Made by a program: the position numbers and the translations under genes. A stretch of DNA of 64,000 nucleotides, from NCBI GenBank assembly GCA_937136055.1, contig CAKZOD010000089.1:28873-92872 (forward strand), written 5' to 3'. Under the pieces are notes generated by a model. That model saw only the letters and a program-made list of their open reading frames with translations, searched no databases and was not told the origin of the DNA. Shown piece by piece: positions 9,544 through 19,367 of this stretch. The DNA comes from an uncultured Oceanospirillaceae bacterium (GTDB taxonomy: Bacteria; Pseudomonadota; Gammaproteobacteria; Pseudomonadales; Balneatricaceae). The first letter of the stretch is position 1. Every line of letters begins with the position of its first letter.

Positions 9544-11493
9544 ATGTCTTTGTTAAACCAAATAATAGCTGCTGTGTTTGCAGTGCTGATTGGTTTGGTG
9601 TCCGGCACTATTTATATAATGTCTGACAGTTCAAAATCTATGTTATTAAACCAATTGGAGTCCCACAGTTTAGATACTGCCACTCATTTAGGTTTATATA
9701 TGGCACCTTACATTGCCGAGCAGGATTCAGCCGGCATAGAAACCATTGTTAACGCAATTTTTGACAGCGGCTACTATGAGAAGATCCAAGTCACTAACTA
9801 TGATCGCGAAGACCTGTTTACTGCCTTACGCTCACCAGAAATTTCAGAAGATGTTCCCAACTGGTTTGTCAAGCTCGTCGCGTTTGATACACCTATCATC
9901 GAGCGCGAGGTAACCCACTCTTGGTCTAAAGTAGGCTTCGTGATCGTTAAAAGCCGTGCTGGATACGCTTATGAAGAACTCTGGAAAGGCACACAAACAA
10001 CGTTAATTTGGTTCATTACACTCTCTCTTGTGTGTGTTGTTTTCCTCAGCACCCTGATACGCCTAATTCTCCGCCCACTCAAATCAATTGAAAACCAAGC
10101 AAACGCGCTGAGCAATAAAGAGTACTTAGAAGCTACTGATATACCCAAAACAAAAGAGCTCAAGAGCGTTGTCATCACAATGAACAGCATGATTAAGCGC
10201 GTACAAATCATGTTTGAAGAGCAGAGCAAAAACATTGAAGAACTGCGTAAAACTGCTTATATCGACGAACTTACTGGCCTTGCAAACAATCGCTCTATCA
10301 AAGCGCAACTTTACGACAGACTAGATAAGCGCAATGATGAAGGCCCTTCTGCACTTTACTACCTACATATAGCAGGCCTGACAGAACTTAACGAAAAGCT
10401 TGGCCAAGAAAATGTTAACAACCTAATAAAACAAGTCGCTGAAAAGCTCAGCACTGTTGCCTCCAATCACAGCGAAAGTGTCGTTGGACGCCTCACAGGT
10501 TCTGATCTTGTTTTATTAATGCCACGCCCGGATAACGAAACCGTTACCCGCGAGGTAAACAGCTTACTGGATATGTATAAAGAACTATTTAGTTTCTACA
10601 ACCTAGAAAACGAAGCTAAGATAGCACTGCATATCTGCATTGTATTCTCCGATGAAGGCGATAGCGCTGCGCAAATACTCTCCGTTGCCCGAGTCGGCAC
10701 TGAAGAGGCTGTAAATACACAAGTACCAAGTATTTACAAAACAACGGCGAATAAAAACACTGATGCTTCTTCAGAAGATTGGAAAGCTCACGTAGCTGAC
10801 TCAATTAACACCAAGAAACTGTTCTTGCAGTATCAAGAAGTACTCGACAGCAAGGACGATAGCATTGTTCATAAAGAGCTTCTTGTACGCATACTCAATC
10901 AAGAAGGCGACCCTTGTGCAGCCGTTCGCTTCATCCGAATCGTTAAGGAGCTTGGCTTAATTCAAGCCCTAGATAAAGCAGTCATAGAACATGCAGTTGA
11001 GCACTTAAACCGCCAACCTGATTGCGACTCACTTGCGGTCAATATCTCTCAAGATACATTGCACGTTGATCAGTTCGATCAATGGCTAATAGAAACTATT
11101 AAAGGGCGCTCGATCGCTAACAGACTCAGCATTGAGGTCAACGAATCATCTGTACTTAACGATGTAGAACGCATTGTAAGCTTCAGACAATTACTAAACA
11201 GCAACAATATAGGGTTTGGTGTTGACAACTTTGGCGTACACCCAAGTGGCTTTAGCTATCTCTATAAAGTACAGCCTGATTACATCAAAATTGATGGATC
11301 ACTGTGTCAAGAAATTGAGAATAATGCAGAAGATAGATTCTTCATTGGTAGCCTGATCACTGTAGCACACAGCTTAAGCATACCAAGCTATGCGGAGCGC
11401 GTAGAGCACAGCGGCCAGATCGAGCAACTACAGAAACTCGGTATCACAGCCACTCAAGGCTTCATTCACGGCAAACCGAAAAACCTTGTTTAA
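9544..11493 (+). CDS. lapD: LapD-like c-di-GMP receptor (degenerate GGDEF-EAL)
   Basis: Inner-membrane receptor that sequesters LapG when it binds cytoplasmic cyclic di-GMP. Order: TM helix 1 (about residues 4-26), periplasmic LapD/MoxY-N domain to about 150, TM helix 2 (about 152-173), HAMP, GGDEF-like domain (about 240-375) and EAL-like domain (about 410-645). The GGDEF signature is replaced by TGSDL in GRLTGSDLVLL, so cyclase activity is not expected. The EAL site reads KELLVRI, and the DDFG loop reads DNFGVHPSG, so hydrolysis is doubtful, while the binding pocket (VNISQDTL, IEVNES, DYIKIDGSL) persists. This matches a receptor rather than an enzyme. It sits just downstream of lapG with GGAG before the ATG. 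Confidence 0.92.
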   Translation: MSLLNQIIAAVFAVLIGLVSGTIYIMSDSSKSMLLNQLESHSLDTATHLGLYMAPYIAEQDSAGIETIVNAIFDSGYYEKIQVTNYDREDLFTALRSPEISEDVPNWFVKLVAFDTPIIEREVTHSWSKVGFVIVKSRAGYAYEELWKGTQTTLIWFITLSLVCVVFLSTLIRLILRPLKSIENQANALSNKEYLEATDIPKTKELKSVVITMNSMIKRVQIMFEEQSKNIEELRKTAYIDELTGLANNRSIKAQLYDRLDKRNDEGPSALYYLHIAGLTELNEKLGQENVNNLIKQVAEKLSTVASNHSESVVGRLTGSDLVLLMPRPDNETVTREVNSLLDMYKELFSFYNLENEAKIALHICIVFSDEGDSAAQILSVARVGTEEAVNTQVPSIYKTTANKNTDASSEDWKAHVADSINTKKLFLQYQEVLDSKDDSIVHKELLVRILNQEGDPCAAVRFIRIVKELGLIQALDKAVIEHAVEHLNRQPDCDSLAVNISQDTLHVDQFDQWLIETIKGRSIANRLSIEVNESSVLNDVERIVSFRQLLNSNNIGFGVDNFGVHPSGFSYLYKVQPDYIKIDGSLCQEIENNAEDRFFIGSLITVAHSLSIPSYAERVEHSGQIEQLQKLGITATQGFIHGKPKNLV

Positions 11494-11504
11494 TAGAAAC
11501 ACTT

Positions 11505-11531
11505 GGCGCTAGCACTCGCTAGCGCCTTTTC
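11505..11531 (+). terminator. rho-independent terminator after lapD
   Basis: Perfect 9-base stem GGCGCTAGC (11505-11513) and GCTAGCGCC (11518-11526) with a four-base loop, followed by TTTTCCTTTTT. Ends the lapG-lapD transcript. Confidence 0.88.
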
Positions 11532-11615
11532 CTTTTTAAACAGATATATAAATGGCTTTGTATAAACCTTTCTCATTCGCCCATTAAAAATTGAACGAAT
11601 CAGAAACAACAGACC

Positions 11616-11645
11616 AAAAAAAACGATGCAGCTGCATCGTTTTTC
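11616..11645. terminator. palindromic bidirectional terminator between lapD and the proQ-like gene
   Basis: An 18-base perfect palindrome (11623-11640, ACGATGCAGCTGCATCGT) flanked by an A run on the left and a T run on the right, so it can end transcription from either side. It lies 20 bases past the stop of the minus-strand ProQ/FinO gene. Confidence 0.8.
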
Positions 11646-11664
11646 GTTGTGCGCAAAGCTAAAA

Positions 11665-12135
11665 TTAGCCTTTCTTAGATAACAACATCTCTAGCTTGCT
11701 GCTAATGCGCTGCTGATCTTCTTGCTCTTTCTTTTCTTTCTCAACACGACGCTGATTATCTCGGCGACGCTGATGGAATTCTTTCAATTGTGTTTTAGCA
11801 TATTCAGCTTCACTTTCAGTAACCTTACCTGAAGCCTCACCTTTTAAATCAATACGGTCAGCATCTAGCTTCATCGCACGAAAATAGTTCGGCGCACGCA
11901 CATAAGAAGCTAAAGCACGCTTGATTTTGTTCTTAGCCACTTTTTCATCAGCAATTAAGTCATCTTGAATACCGATTTTTAATGGTCGAATATTAGTACG
12001 ACTAAAAGTGCTCGGATAGGTTTCAATTAAAAGCGCTAAGGCCGCTTGATTCCCTGCTCTATTTTTAGCTTTGTTTTTACTCACAGCCGCTTTATTTGGC
12101 TCTTCGTTTTCAACTTTGTTTACTTCTTGGATCAC
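11665..12135 (-). CDS. ProQ/FinO-domain RNA chaperone
   Basis: Cytoplasmic RNA-binding protein of 156 residues. The FinO/ProQ core is visible in the middle: LLIETYPSTFSRTNIRPLKIGIQDDL, then KNKIKRALASYVRAPNYFRAMK and DRIDLKG. Family members bind structured small RNAs and mRNA 3' ends. The N-terminus is short and polar, and the C-terminus is a Lys/Glu/Gln-rich helical tail without the SH3-like domain of E. coli ProQ, so this is a minimal ProQ-type protein. Targets cannot be inferred from the sequence. Confidence 0.87.
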   Translation of the reverse strand: MIQEVNKVENEEPNKAAVSKNKAKNRAGNQAALALLIETYPSTFSRTNIRPLKIGIQDDLIADEKVAKNKIKRALASYVRAPNYFRAMKLDADRIDLKGEASGKVTESEAEYAKTQLKEFHQRRRDNQRRVEKEKKEQEDQQRISSKLEMLLSKKG

Positions 12136-12513
12136 AGCACTACTCTCGATAGTTACTTAGCTAGCTACTAATTAGATATCTATTTAGTTAGAAAGCTATT
12201 TAATTAGCTAGTTTCACAATCAGTTACTGACTGGAGTTACCCACAGCTAACTGATTTTTATAAAATTTTGGGGAGTGATTAATTAAAACCTACAATCTTT
12301 GATTCAAGATCCATACATTTAGCAGGACCAAAATAAAAGAAACAACTGATTTCACAATTACTCATATTAAATCGCATGCTAGGGTAGCATCTAATGTCTG
12401 TCGACAATACTGATTTTTTAAAAAATATATTATCTGTTTAAGCATTTAGTGAATAACACATAAACAGGGCTTAAAAGCCTTTCAAATAACGTTTTTTATA
12501 CCATAAGTTAACG
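12136..12513. other. intergenic region upstream of the ProQ/FinO gene
   Basis: About 380 bases. Its left part (12145-12215) is an AT-rich stretch with repeated TTAGCTAGCTA-like words that pair imperfectly with one another. No ORF or clear RNA structure seen. It must contain the promoter of the ProQ/FinO gene (minus strand). Confidence 0.45.
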
Positions 12514-12765
12514 CTAATCAGCTTGTTCAGCTGTTTTACGGATGTAATAGCGATACAAGCCATCTTCCTCTTCTTGCGCTAACAACTCATGCCCTAAAAA
12601 CAGGCAGAACTTAGGCACATCTCTTTGCGTGGACGGATCCGTTGCCTCAACCAATAGCGTATTACCAACACTGACATCTTTAATTTTACTGTGCAGCATC
12701 ATAACCGGCTCAGGACAATACAAACCTTGAGTGTCTAAAACATCATCGACTGGAACACTAGCCAT
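12514..12765 (-). CDS. tusA: sulfur carrier protein TusA
   Basis: Small cytosolic sulfur-transfer protein of 83 residues. The hallmark is [19 protein letters not shown] near residues 10-28, where the CPxP Cys carries the persulfide, followed by the strand pattern [13 protein letters not shown] and the C-terminal [14 protein letters not shown]. In E. coli TusA passes sulfur from IscS towards tRNA 2-thiouridine synthesis and other acceptors. It stands alone here, 107 bases downstream of the alpha/beta hydrolase on the same strand. Confidence 0.93.
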   Translation of the reverse strand: MASVPVDDVLDTQGLYCPEPVMMLHSKIKDVSVGNTLLVEATDPSTQRDVPKFCLFLGHELLAQEEEDGLYRYYIRKTAEQAD

Positions 12766-12871
12766 TAAAACTTCCTAAATTGTTTGATAGATACGTTTAC
12801 TTAAGCCTGCGCATTGTCGCAAATTAGATTCTCAAGTGAAAGCTCTCGATAACCGAATTATTGACAAGCAA

Positions 12872-13513
12872 TTACTGACAAATTATTTCAGCAATTTGAT
12901 TAACCGCCGCCTTCATGTGCTGCTGCTGTGTAAAGCCTGATCGCTTGCGTGGACTTAAATCATGATCACCATCTTCAAGCCAGTGAAGGGTAACATTCTC
13001 CGATAGATCATACTCTTTTACATCATCTACATTACCCAGAGCATCTCTAGTGCCCTGAAAAACAATGATAGAGGAAGATATTGTCTTCAAATGCTCAGTT
13101 CTAAGCTTTTCAGGCTTCTTGATTGGATGAAATGGATAGCCAAACACAAAAACAGCAGACGCTAGAAGCTCATCCGCAACTAAGGTTGCAACACGCCCGC
13201 CAAGAGACTTACCTGCTAGAAACAAAGGCTTACTGTCTACTTGCGCCATTTCGTTTACAGCTGCCGTCACCTCTTTATAACAATCGATAAGAATAGGCAT
13301 TTGATTAGGCAGCGCTCGCTTACCCGTTATTCTTCGCTGAGCCATATAAGGAAACTCGAAGCGAATCACCTGCAACCCAATACCAACCAGCAAAGCGGAC
13401 AATTGATCCATAAATTCATGATCCATCGCCATTCCAGAGCCATGCGACAGGATTATCCGCCCTTTGTCCACCTCACCAGTTATTAATAATTTCACATCAC
13501 TCACTTGGCTCAC
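12872..13513 (-). CDS. alpha/beta hydrolase of the KANL3/Tex30 type
   Basis: Predicted serine hydrolase of 213 residues. The oxyanion strand is IILSHGSGMAMDHEFM, the nucleophile elbow is LAGKSLGGRVA (GxSxG), and the late acid and histidine are in VFQGTRDALG and LEDGDHDLSPRKRSG. This is the layout of the dienelactone-hydrolase-like KANL3/Tex30 family, whose bacterial substrates are unknown. It lies upstream of tusA on the same strand and is divergent from the cbb3 oxidase operon. Confidence 0.85.
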   Translation of the reverse strand: MSQVSDVKLLITGEVDKGRIILSHGSGMAMDHEFMDQLSALLVGIGLQVIRFEFPYMAQRRITGKRALPNQMPILIDCYKEVTAAVNEMAQVDSKPLFLAGKSLGGRVATLVADELLASAVFVFGYPFHPIKKPEKLRTEHLKTISSSIIVFQGTRDALGNVDDVKEYDLSENVTLHWLEDGDHDLSPRKRSGFTQQQHMKAAVNQIAEIICQ

Positions 13514-13947
13514 ACCTCATATTTCACACTCAAAAAAAGCCAGCAATTTAACCACGCTAAAGGCAAAAGCGCGATAAAAACAAACGCTAAATATCGCCCG
13601 CAACCTGCCCAATTTTTCACCTAAACACATTTTTTAAGCTCTTAATAAAAGCCCCTTAAAACGATAAAACTGTAGCTTTAGAAAAACGACTAAATACCAG
13701 ATATCATTAGAAAATAATAGGGTCAAAGGTATTTATTTCTCACGCCAGCATATTAAGCAAAAAACAGCAAACTTTATAAAGCAACTATTTTTTCGATTTT
13801 GGCGATTAAATGATATAGAACAGTTTTTTTCCGATTAAAAGGTTAAATTTGTACAATAGTTGAATGAATGCCATTGAAATAATAGGGGTATTCCAAGATA
13901 ATTAACTGAATAATAATTTTATAACCGCTTATTGATGAGAAACCTAC
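13514..13947. other. intergenic region upstream of ccoN
   Basis: About 430 AT-rich bases between the divergent hydrolase and ccoN. cbb3 operons are often activated by FNR/Anr, but I find no clean TTGAT-N4-ATCAA site. The nearest look-alike is around 13793-13810 (TTCGATTTTGGCGATTAA), which lacks the correct half-site spacing. No ORF seen. Confidence 0.45.
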
Positions 13948-15378
13948 ATGAGCATTGAAACTACTCGCACGACTTACAACTACAAGGTAGTGCGCCAATT
14001 CGCAATTATGACAGTAATTTGGGGCATAGTCGGCATGACTGTTGGCGTCCTAATTGCTGGACAATTAGTTTGGCCACAATTAAATTTCGACACCGCTTGG
14101 TTAAGCTTTGGACGCTTGCGCCCATTGCATACGAATGCAGTAATATTTGCATTCGGGGGAAGCGCATTATTTGCAACTTCCTACTACGTGGTACAACGCA
14201 CATGTCAAACTAGACTGTTTGGCGGCTGGTTAGTTCCATTTACCTTCTGGGGATGGCAACTAGTTATTCTTCTTGCGGCGATCACTTTGCCACTTGGTTT
14301 CACATCAAGTAAAGAGTACGCAGAGCTAGAATGGCCAATCGATTTATTGATTGCAGTCGTCTGGGTTTCTTACCTAATCGTCTTTGTTGGTACTGTTCAT
14401 CAACGTAAAACATCACATATCTACGTTGGTAACTGGTTCTTCATGGCTTTTATCATCGTTGTAACAGTTCTGCACGTTGTTAACAGCGCGGCAATTCCTG
14501 TTTCAATGTGGAAATCATACTCTATCTACCCGGGTGCTATCGATGCAATGACCCAGTGGTGGTATGGACACAACGCTGTAGGCTTCTTCTTAACAGCGGG
14601 CTTCCTAGGTATGATGTACTACTTTGTACCTAAACAATCAGGTCGTCCGATCTACTCTTACCGCCTATCTATAGTTCACTTCTGGGCGCTAATTGCGACT
14701 TACATGTGGGCAGGTGGTCATCACCTTCACTACACAGCACTACCAGATTGGGCACAATCAGTCTCTATGATTATGTCTCTGATCCTTCTAGCACCTTCTT
14801 GGGGTGGTATGATCAACGGTATGATGACGCTATCAGGTGCTTGGCACAAACTACGTACTGACCCTATTTTACGTTTCTTAGTTGTATCATTGTCTTTCTA
14901 CGGTATGTCTACCTTCGAAGGCCCTATGATGGCAATCAAAACTGTAAACGCTTTATCGCATTACACTGACTGGACTATCGGTCACGTACACGCTGGTGCG
15001 CTTGGCTGGGTTGCTATGATTTCTATCGGTGCAACATACCACATGATCCCTAAAGTATTTGGTAAAGCATCAATGGCTAGCACTAAGCTAATCAACATCC
15101 ACTTCTGGTTAGCAACTGCTGGTACGGTTCTATACATCTGTGCGATGTGGGTAAACGGTATTCTACAAGGCCTAATGTGGCGTGCAGTTAACTCTGACGG
15201 TACTTTGACTTACAGCTTTGTTGAAGCGTTAGAAGCAAGCCACCCTGGATTCTTCGTACGCTGGTTAGGTGGTATGTTATGGGTAACAGGTATGTTAATC
15301 ATGGCGTTCAACGTATGGCAGACTGTTCGCAGCACTGACGAAGTTGAAATCGATAATACTATCCCTCAAGCCGCTTAA
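13948..15378 (+). CDS. ccoN: cbb3-type cytochrome c oxidase subunit I
   Basis: Catalytic subunit of the high-affinity terminal oxidase in the inner membrane: binds heme b and the heme b3-CuB centre and reduces oxygen to water while pumping protons. It has about twelve membrane helices in 476 residues. Visible heme and copper ligands include the His in [27 protein letters not shown], the adjacent His pair in [11 protein letters not shown], and [13 protein letters not shown]. Length matches the family. First gene of ccoNOQP, with 12 bases between its stop and ccoO. Confidence 0.97.
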   Translation: MSIETTRTTYNYKVVRQFAIMTVIWGIVGMTVGVLIAGQLVWPQLNFDTAWLSFGRLRPLHTNAVIFAFGGSALFATSYYVVQRTCQTRLFGGWLVPFTFWGWQLVILLAAITLPLGFTSSKEYAELEWPIDLLIAVVWVSYLIVFVGTVHQRKTSHIYVGNWFFMAFIIVVTVLHVVNSAAIPVSMWKSYSIYPGAIDAMTQWWYGHNAVGFFLTAGFLGMMYYFVPKQSGRPIYSYRLSIVHFWALIATYMWAGGHHLHYTALPDWAQSVSMIMSLILLAPSWGGMINGMMTLSGAWHKLRTDPILRFLVVSLSFYGMSTFEGPMMAIKTVNALSHYTDWTIGHVHAGALGWVAMISIGATYHMIPKVFGKASMASTKLINIHFWLATAGTVLYICAMWVNGILQGLMWRAVNSDGTLTYSFVEALEASHPGFFVRWLGGMLWVTGMLIMAFNVWQTVRSTDEVEIDNTIPQAA

Positions 15379-15390
15379 GGAGCCAACACA

Positions 15391-16011
15391 ATGTTAAAGC
15401 ATGAAAGTATTGAAAAACATGTTGGAATCATGGCACTGCTAATTATTTTAGTTATCAGTGGCGGTGGTTTAGCAGAGATTGTTCCACTGTTTTTCCAAGT
15501 ATCTACCACTAAACCTATCGAAGGTTTAAAACCTTATACTGCTCTTGAAATGGAAGGTAGAGATATCTACATCCGTGAAGGTTGTAACGTTTGTCACTCA
15601 CAAATGATTCGCCCTTTCAGAGCAGAGACTGAACGTTATGGTCAATTCTCAACTGCAAATGAGTTCGTATGGGAGCACCCTTTCCTTTGGGGTTCTAAGC
15701 GTACTGGTCCAGATTTAGCCCGTGTAGGCGGTCGTTATTCTGATGATTGGCATCGTGCTCACCTATACAACCCACGTGACGTTGTTCCTGAGTCGAAAAT
15801 GCCTAGCTACCCTTGGCTGTTTAAGAACAAGCTAACGGGTGAAGACACTAAGGCTAAGTTAGAGTTATTTGTTAAATTTGGTGTACCTTATACAGCTGAA
15901 GATATTGAAACAGCACAGGATAAAGTTGCCGGCAAATACGAAATAGAAGCTGTTATTGCTTACTTGCAGTCGCTAGGTAAGAAACACTCAGTTTATAACA
16001 ACAAACGGTAA
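15391..16011 (+). CDS. ccoO: cbb3-type cytochrome c oxidase subunit II (monoheme c)
   Basis: Membrane-anchored monoheme cytochrome c that carries electrons from CcoP to CcoN. It has one N-terminal helix (about residues 12-34) and a periplasmic domain with the heme motif CNVCH in [18 protein letters not shown]. The distal Met lies in [12 protein letters not shown]. Length (206) is typical. A ribosome binding site AAGGAG lies upstream of the ATG, within the short gap after ccoN. Confidence 0.97.
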   Translation: MLKHESIEKHVGIMALLIILVISGGGLAEIVPLFFQVSTTKPIEGLKPYTALEMEGRDIYIREGCNVCHSQMIRPFRAETERYGQFSTANEFVWEHPFLWGSKRTGPDLARVGGRYSDDWHRAHLYNPRDVVPESKMPSYPWLFKNKLTGEDTKAKLELFVKFGVPYTAEDIETAQDKVAGKYEIEAVIAYLQSLGKKHSVYNNKR

Positions 16012-16017
16012 ATAATT

Positions 16018-16215
16018 GTGAGTTACGAAGTTCTCGGTCCTTACATCGTCGTAGTGATGTTAATTACTTTCTTAGGTTTATTCGTCTGGGTGCTATTACC
16101 AGGCAACAAGAAAGGTTTCGATAAAGCTGCCAACATTCCTTTTGAGGAAGATAAAGCACGCGATACAGACGGCAATGTAATGACTGAAAACAATGACAGG
16201 AGAGAAACACCATGA
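16018..16215 (+). CDS. ccoQ: cbb3-type oxidase small subunit CcoQ
   Basis: Small single-helix membrane subunit (65 residues) that stabilises the complex. One hydrophobic helix (about residues 8-28, YIVVVMLITFLGLFVWVLL) is followed by a short charged tail. The start is a GTG at 16018, only 6 bases after the ccoO stop and with a poor Shine-Dalgarno, suggesting translational coupling. The stop overlaps the ATG of ccoP by four bases. Confidence 0.9.
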   Translation: MSYEVLGPYIVVVMLITFLGLFVWVLLPGNKKGFDKAANIPFEEDKARDTDGNVMTENNDRRETP

Positions 16216-17114
16216 GCCCTTTTTGGAGTGCTTGGATATCCATCATTACACTAGCCGTAATTTTCGGCTGTACAGCGCTGTTACTTTCAACACGTAAAAG
16301 TGAAAAGTATAAAGAAGCGACAAAAGAAACAACTGGCCACGAATTCGACGGTATCGGCGAATACGACAACCCTCTTCCGGGTTGGTGGTTCCAAATGTTT
16401 ATGGGAACTATCATCTTCTCTTTAATTTACTTAGTGCTATACCCAGGCCTAGGTAACTTTAAAGGCGTTCTTGGCTGGACTTCAACAGGCCAGTGGGAAG
16501 AAGAAGTAGAATTCGCTAACAACACTTACGCGCCCGTATTTGCTAAATACGCAGCACTTAAGCCTGAAGAGTTGTTAAAAGAAGAAAACCGCCCAGGTTT
16601 ATTAATGGGTCAGCGCATGTTCGCTAACAACTGCTCTGTTTGTCACGGCACAGCAGCAACAGGTGCTTACGGCTTCCCTAACCTAACTGATAAAGATTGG
16701 TTATATGGCGGTTCTGTTGAGACTATTAAGGAAACTATTGCAAACGGTCGTATTGGCGCTATGCCAGCATGGGGTTCTGTTCTAGGTGAAGCTGGGGTGC
16801 GCGATATGACAAGTTATGTACTTAACTTATCAGGTGCTGCCGATGTTGACCAAGAAGCAGTAGCACGTGCTAAGCCGCAGTTCCAAGCGCTTTGTATCGC
16901 TTGTCACGGCGCTGAAGGTAAAGGTACACAAGCACTTGGTGCACCTAACCTAACAGATAACGTTTGGCTCTATGGTGGTTCTTACGAGAAGATTGCACAT
17001 ACTATCCGTAAGGGTCGTAGCGGTGCGATGCCTGCTCACAAAGACCTTCTAAGCGAAAACAAAATCAACTTGATCTCAGGCTACGTTTACAGCCTTTCAA
17101 ACAAAGACAAGTAA
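16212..17114 (+). CDS. ccoP: cbb3-type cytochrome c oxidase subunit III (diheme c)
   Basis: Diheme cytochrome c that accepts electrons from soluble donors. It has two N-terminal membrane helices (about residues 5-25 and 58-78, around the family motif NPLPGWW) and two periplasmic c-type domains with heme motifs CSVCHG and CIACHG. Distal Met residues are in IGAMPAWG and SGAMPAHK. Length is 300 residues. Last gene of ccoNOQP, followed by a strong terminator. Confidence 0.97.
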   Translation: MSPFWSAWISIITLAVIFGCTALLLSTRKSEKYKEATKETTGHEFDGIGEYDNPLPGWWFQMFMGTIIFSLIYLVLYPGLGNFKGVLGWTSTGQWEEEVEFANNTYAPVFAKYAALKPEELLKEENRPGLLMGQRMFANNCSVCHGTAATGAYGFPNLTDKDWLYGGSVETIKETIANGRIGAMPAWGSVLGEAGVRDMTSYVLNLSGAADVDQEAVARAKPQFQALCIACHGAEGKGTQALGAPNLTDNVWLYGGSYEKIAHTIRKGRSGAMPAHKDLLSENKINLISGYVYSLSNKDK

Positions 17115-17130
17115 TTTTAATTTGCTAATA

Positions 17131-17167
17131 AAAAAGCGTTATAACTTTGTTATAGCGCTTTTTTTTT
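17131..17167 (+). terminator. rho-independent terminator after ccoP
   Basis: Stem AAGCGTTATAAC pairing with GTTATAGCGCTT (one G-U pair), loop of three or four bases, then a run of nine T. Separates the structural oxidase genes from ccoG. Confidence 0.88.
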
Positions 17168-17292
17168 GCTTTAAACTTTTTTAACCTTAAATATTCGTTT
17201 TTATAATAGCCACCACTGATCTAGTGTTAAACTACACATAACAAACATAACTATAAAGCAACACAATTGACAGTACAGAACTTAGCCAAACA

Positions 17293-18717
17293 GTGAGCAT
17301 CAGCATGAAGCAGATCCCAGTTAGCGACATCACTCCCAGCAACAAAAAGGCCGTTGAAACTTACGACCTCTATTCAAAACGTGAACACATCTACGTTAAA
17401 TTTTATAAAGGCCTATTCAAGAACCTGCGCATTATTTCAGGCGCTATTATGCTAGTCATGTTCTATGGCTTTCCTTGGCTCCAGTGGGGGGATCGTCAGG
17501 CCATTTTATTTGATCTACCGAACCGCCAATTCCATGTCTTTAACGCGACCTTTTGGCCGCAAGACTTTATGTTACTTTCCGGTTTACTGATCATACTCGC
17601 CTTTGTGCTATTCGTAGTCACTGTGTTTGCCGGGCGCCTATGGTGTGGCTATGCTTGCCCACAGTTTGTTTGGACTTGGCTTTTTATATGGGCCGAGCGG
17701 ATCACTGAAGGCGATCGCAACCAGCGCATCAAGCAAGATAAAAAACCAATGACGAAACAGTTATTCTTGCGAAAATCACTGAAACACATAATTTGGCTGG
17801 TGATAGCAATCACCTCAGCCATAGCCTTTATTGGTTATTTCACGCCTATTCGCGAACTCACGCCAAGCTTTTTTAACTTTACCCTTGGTCCGTGGGAATT
17901 CTGGTGGATCGGCTTTATCGCTGTGGCCACATATGGCAACGCAGGCTGGATGCGTGAACAGGTTTGTATCTACATGTGCCCATACGCACGTTTTCAAAGT
18001 GTAATGTTTGATGAAGACACTTTGATCATCTCTTACGATGAAAAGCGCGGAGAAAGTCGTGGCAAGCGCAGCAAGAAGATCGATTATAAAGCCGCAGGCT
18101 TAGGTGACTGTATCGACTGTAATCACTGCGTTAATGTTTGCCCTACTGGTATCGATATTCGTGACGGTTTACAAATTGAGTGTGTTGCCTGTGGTGCTTG
18201 TGTGGATGCTTGTGATGACATTATGTCACGTGTTGGCTACGAGAAAGGCTTGATTAGATACACCACTGAAACAAGCTTAGAAGGCGGAAAAACGCATTTA
18301 ATCAGACCTAAGTTGATTGCATACATCGTTGCGGTTGTAGCGATGATGATCTATTTCGCTTTTGTTATCTTTAGTCGTGTACCTATTGAAGTTGATGTAC
18401 ACAGAGACAGAGGCCAGTTATTTATTGAAGTGCAAGACGATTTAATTGAAAACGTATACACCTTAAAAATAGCTAATAAGAGCAACAAAGATCTTATTTA
18501 CACTATTTCTGTCAGTGGTATTGATGGGATGAAACTTATTAACGATCCGACAATCTCAGTCAATGCGGGTCAGTTAATTGATTATCCTATTCAAGTAAGA
18601 GCAAGCACTGAAGCACTTGGGCAACGCAAAACTGATATTTTGATCAAAGTTCAAGCAAACTCCGATGCAAGCATAAGCTCAGAAATAGAGAGTAGATTTA
18701 TCGCACCAACGTTCTAA
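17293..18717 (+). CDS. ccoG: cbb3 oxidase assembly protein CcoG (cupric reductase, 4Fe-4S)
   Basis: Membrane iron-sulfur protein (also called RdxA/FixG) that supplies reduced copper for CuB assembly. There are five or so membrane helices, a CGYACPQ motif, CIYMCPYARFQ, two clustered ferredoxin motifs (CIDCNHCVNVCP and CVACGACVDACD), and a C-terminal Ig-like periplasmic domain (about residues 365-474). The annotated start is a GTG at 17293; an in-frame ATG at 17305 (residue 5) is an alternative. A terminator follows, so ccoG is probably transcribed apart from ccoHIS. Confidence 0.95.
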   Translation: MSISMKQIPVSDITPSNKKAVETYDLYSKREHIYVKFYKGLFKNLRIISGAIMLVMFYGFPWLQWGDRQAILFDLPNRQFHVFNATFWPQDFMLLSGLLIILAFVLFVVTVFAGRLWCGYACPQFVWTWLFIWAERITEGDRNQRIKQDKKPMTKQLFLRKSLKHIIWLVIAITSAIAFIGYFTPIRELTPSFFNFTLGPWEFWWIGFIAVATYGNAGWMREQVCIYMCPYARFQSVMFDEDTLIISYDEKRGESRGKRSKKIDYKAAGLGDCIDCNHCVNVCPTGIDIRDGLQIECVACGACVDACDDIMSRVGYEKGLIRYTTETSLEGGKTHLIRPKLIAYIVAVVAMMIYFAFVIFSRVPIEVDVHRDRGQLFIEVQDDLIENVYTLKIANKSNKDLIYTISVSGIDGMKLINDPTISVNAGQLIDYPIQVRASTEALGQRKTDILIKVQANSDASISSEIESRFIAPTF

Positions 18718-18734
18718 ACAAGGTAAAATAGATT

Positions 18735-18771
18735 ATTGGCTATCGGCTCACGTCGCTAGCCAATTTTTTTA
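18735..18771 (+). terminator. probable terminator after ccoG
   Basis: Eight-base stem ATTGGCTA (18735-18742) and TAGCCAAT (18757-18764) with a 14-base GC-containing loop, followed by a run of T. Confidence 0.7.
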
Positions 18772-18841
18772 CTGTATTAGAAAACATACGCACTAGCGCA
18801 ACCAAGCGCTGCGCCCTTCAACTTACATATTAAAGTGAACA

Positions 18842-19366
18842 ATGAAAACTGAACAAGAATACGCCGCAGATCCATGGTACAAGCAGCCTTGGTTGCTACT
18901 TGCATTAGTGCCTCTGGTGGCGACAGTCATTGCCGGTACCACCTTTTTAGTTGTCTCTATTCAATCTTCAGACGGTATTGTCAAAGAAGATCACTATCGA
19001 AAATCTAAAGGCTATTTTAAAGATTCAACCAAGCAGCAACTTGCCTTTGATAAAAAAATTGCCGCCAATATTGCCATTGACAATATTACGGGGGATCTAT
19101 CGATCAAACTCAGTGGCGATTTAACTCCGCTGCCAAAACTGCTCAGTATCGACTTTGTCTCGCCCACTCACCAAAAGTACGATATCAACGTTATTTTAAA
19201 GCAGGTTGCTGACCAAGCTTTTTACCTAGGCTCCCTCCCCTCTCCTTTGGCAGGAAAGCGCTATCTAATGGTTACCCCACAGGCGCAAAACTGGCGCTTA
19301 AGCGATACCATTTTGCCGCCTTATGATTCATTTAACCTTGAGCTGAAAGCAGAGCAACCAAAGTAG
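18842..19366 (+). CDS. ccoH: cbb3 oxidase assembly protein CcoH (FixH)
   Basis: Single-pass membrane protein of 174 residues with one helix (about residues 17-40) after an N-terminal PWYKQPWLLL motif, typical of FixH/CcoH. It ends in a periplasmic beta-rich domain. The family assists late assembly of the cbb3 complex together with CcoG and CcoI. The ATG follows GTGAACA without a strong Shine-Dalgarno. The ccoI ATG starts two bases after the ccoH stop, so the genes are coupled. Confidence 0.9.
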   Translation: MKTEQEYAADPWYKQPWLLLALVPLVATVIAGTTFLVVSIQSSDGIVKEDHYRKSKGYFKDSTKQQLAFDKKIAANIAIDNITGDLSIKLSGDLTPLPKLLSIDFVSPTHQKYDINVILKQVADQAFYLGSLPSPLAGKRYLMVTPQAQNWRLSDTILPPYDSFNLELKAEQPK

Positions 19367-19367
19367 T

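Noticed and set aside
13793..13810. Possible FNR/Anr site upstream of ccoN
   Set aside because: The half-sites and spacing do not match TTGAT-N4-ATCAA; no better site was found by eye in the gap.
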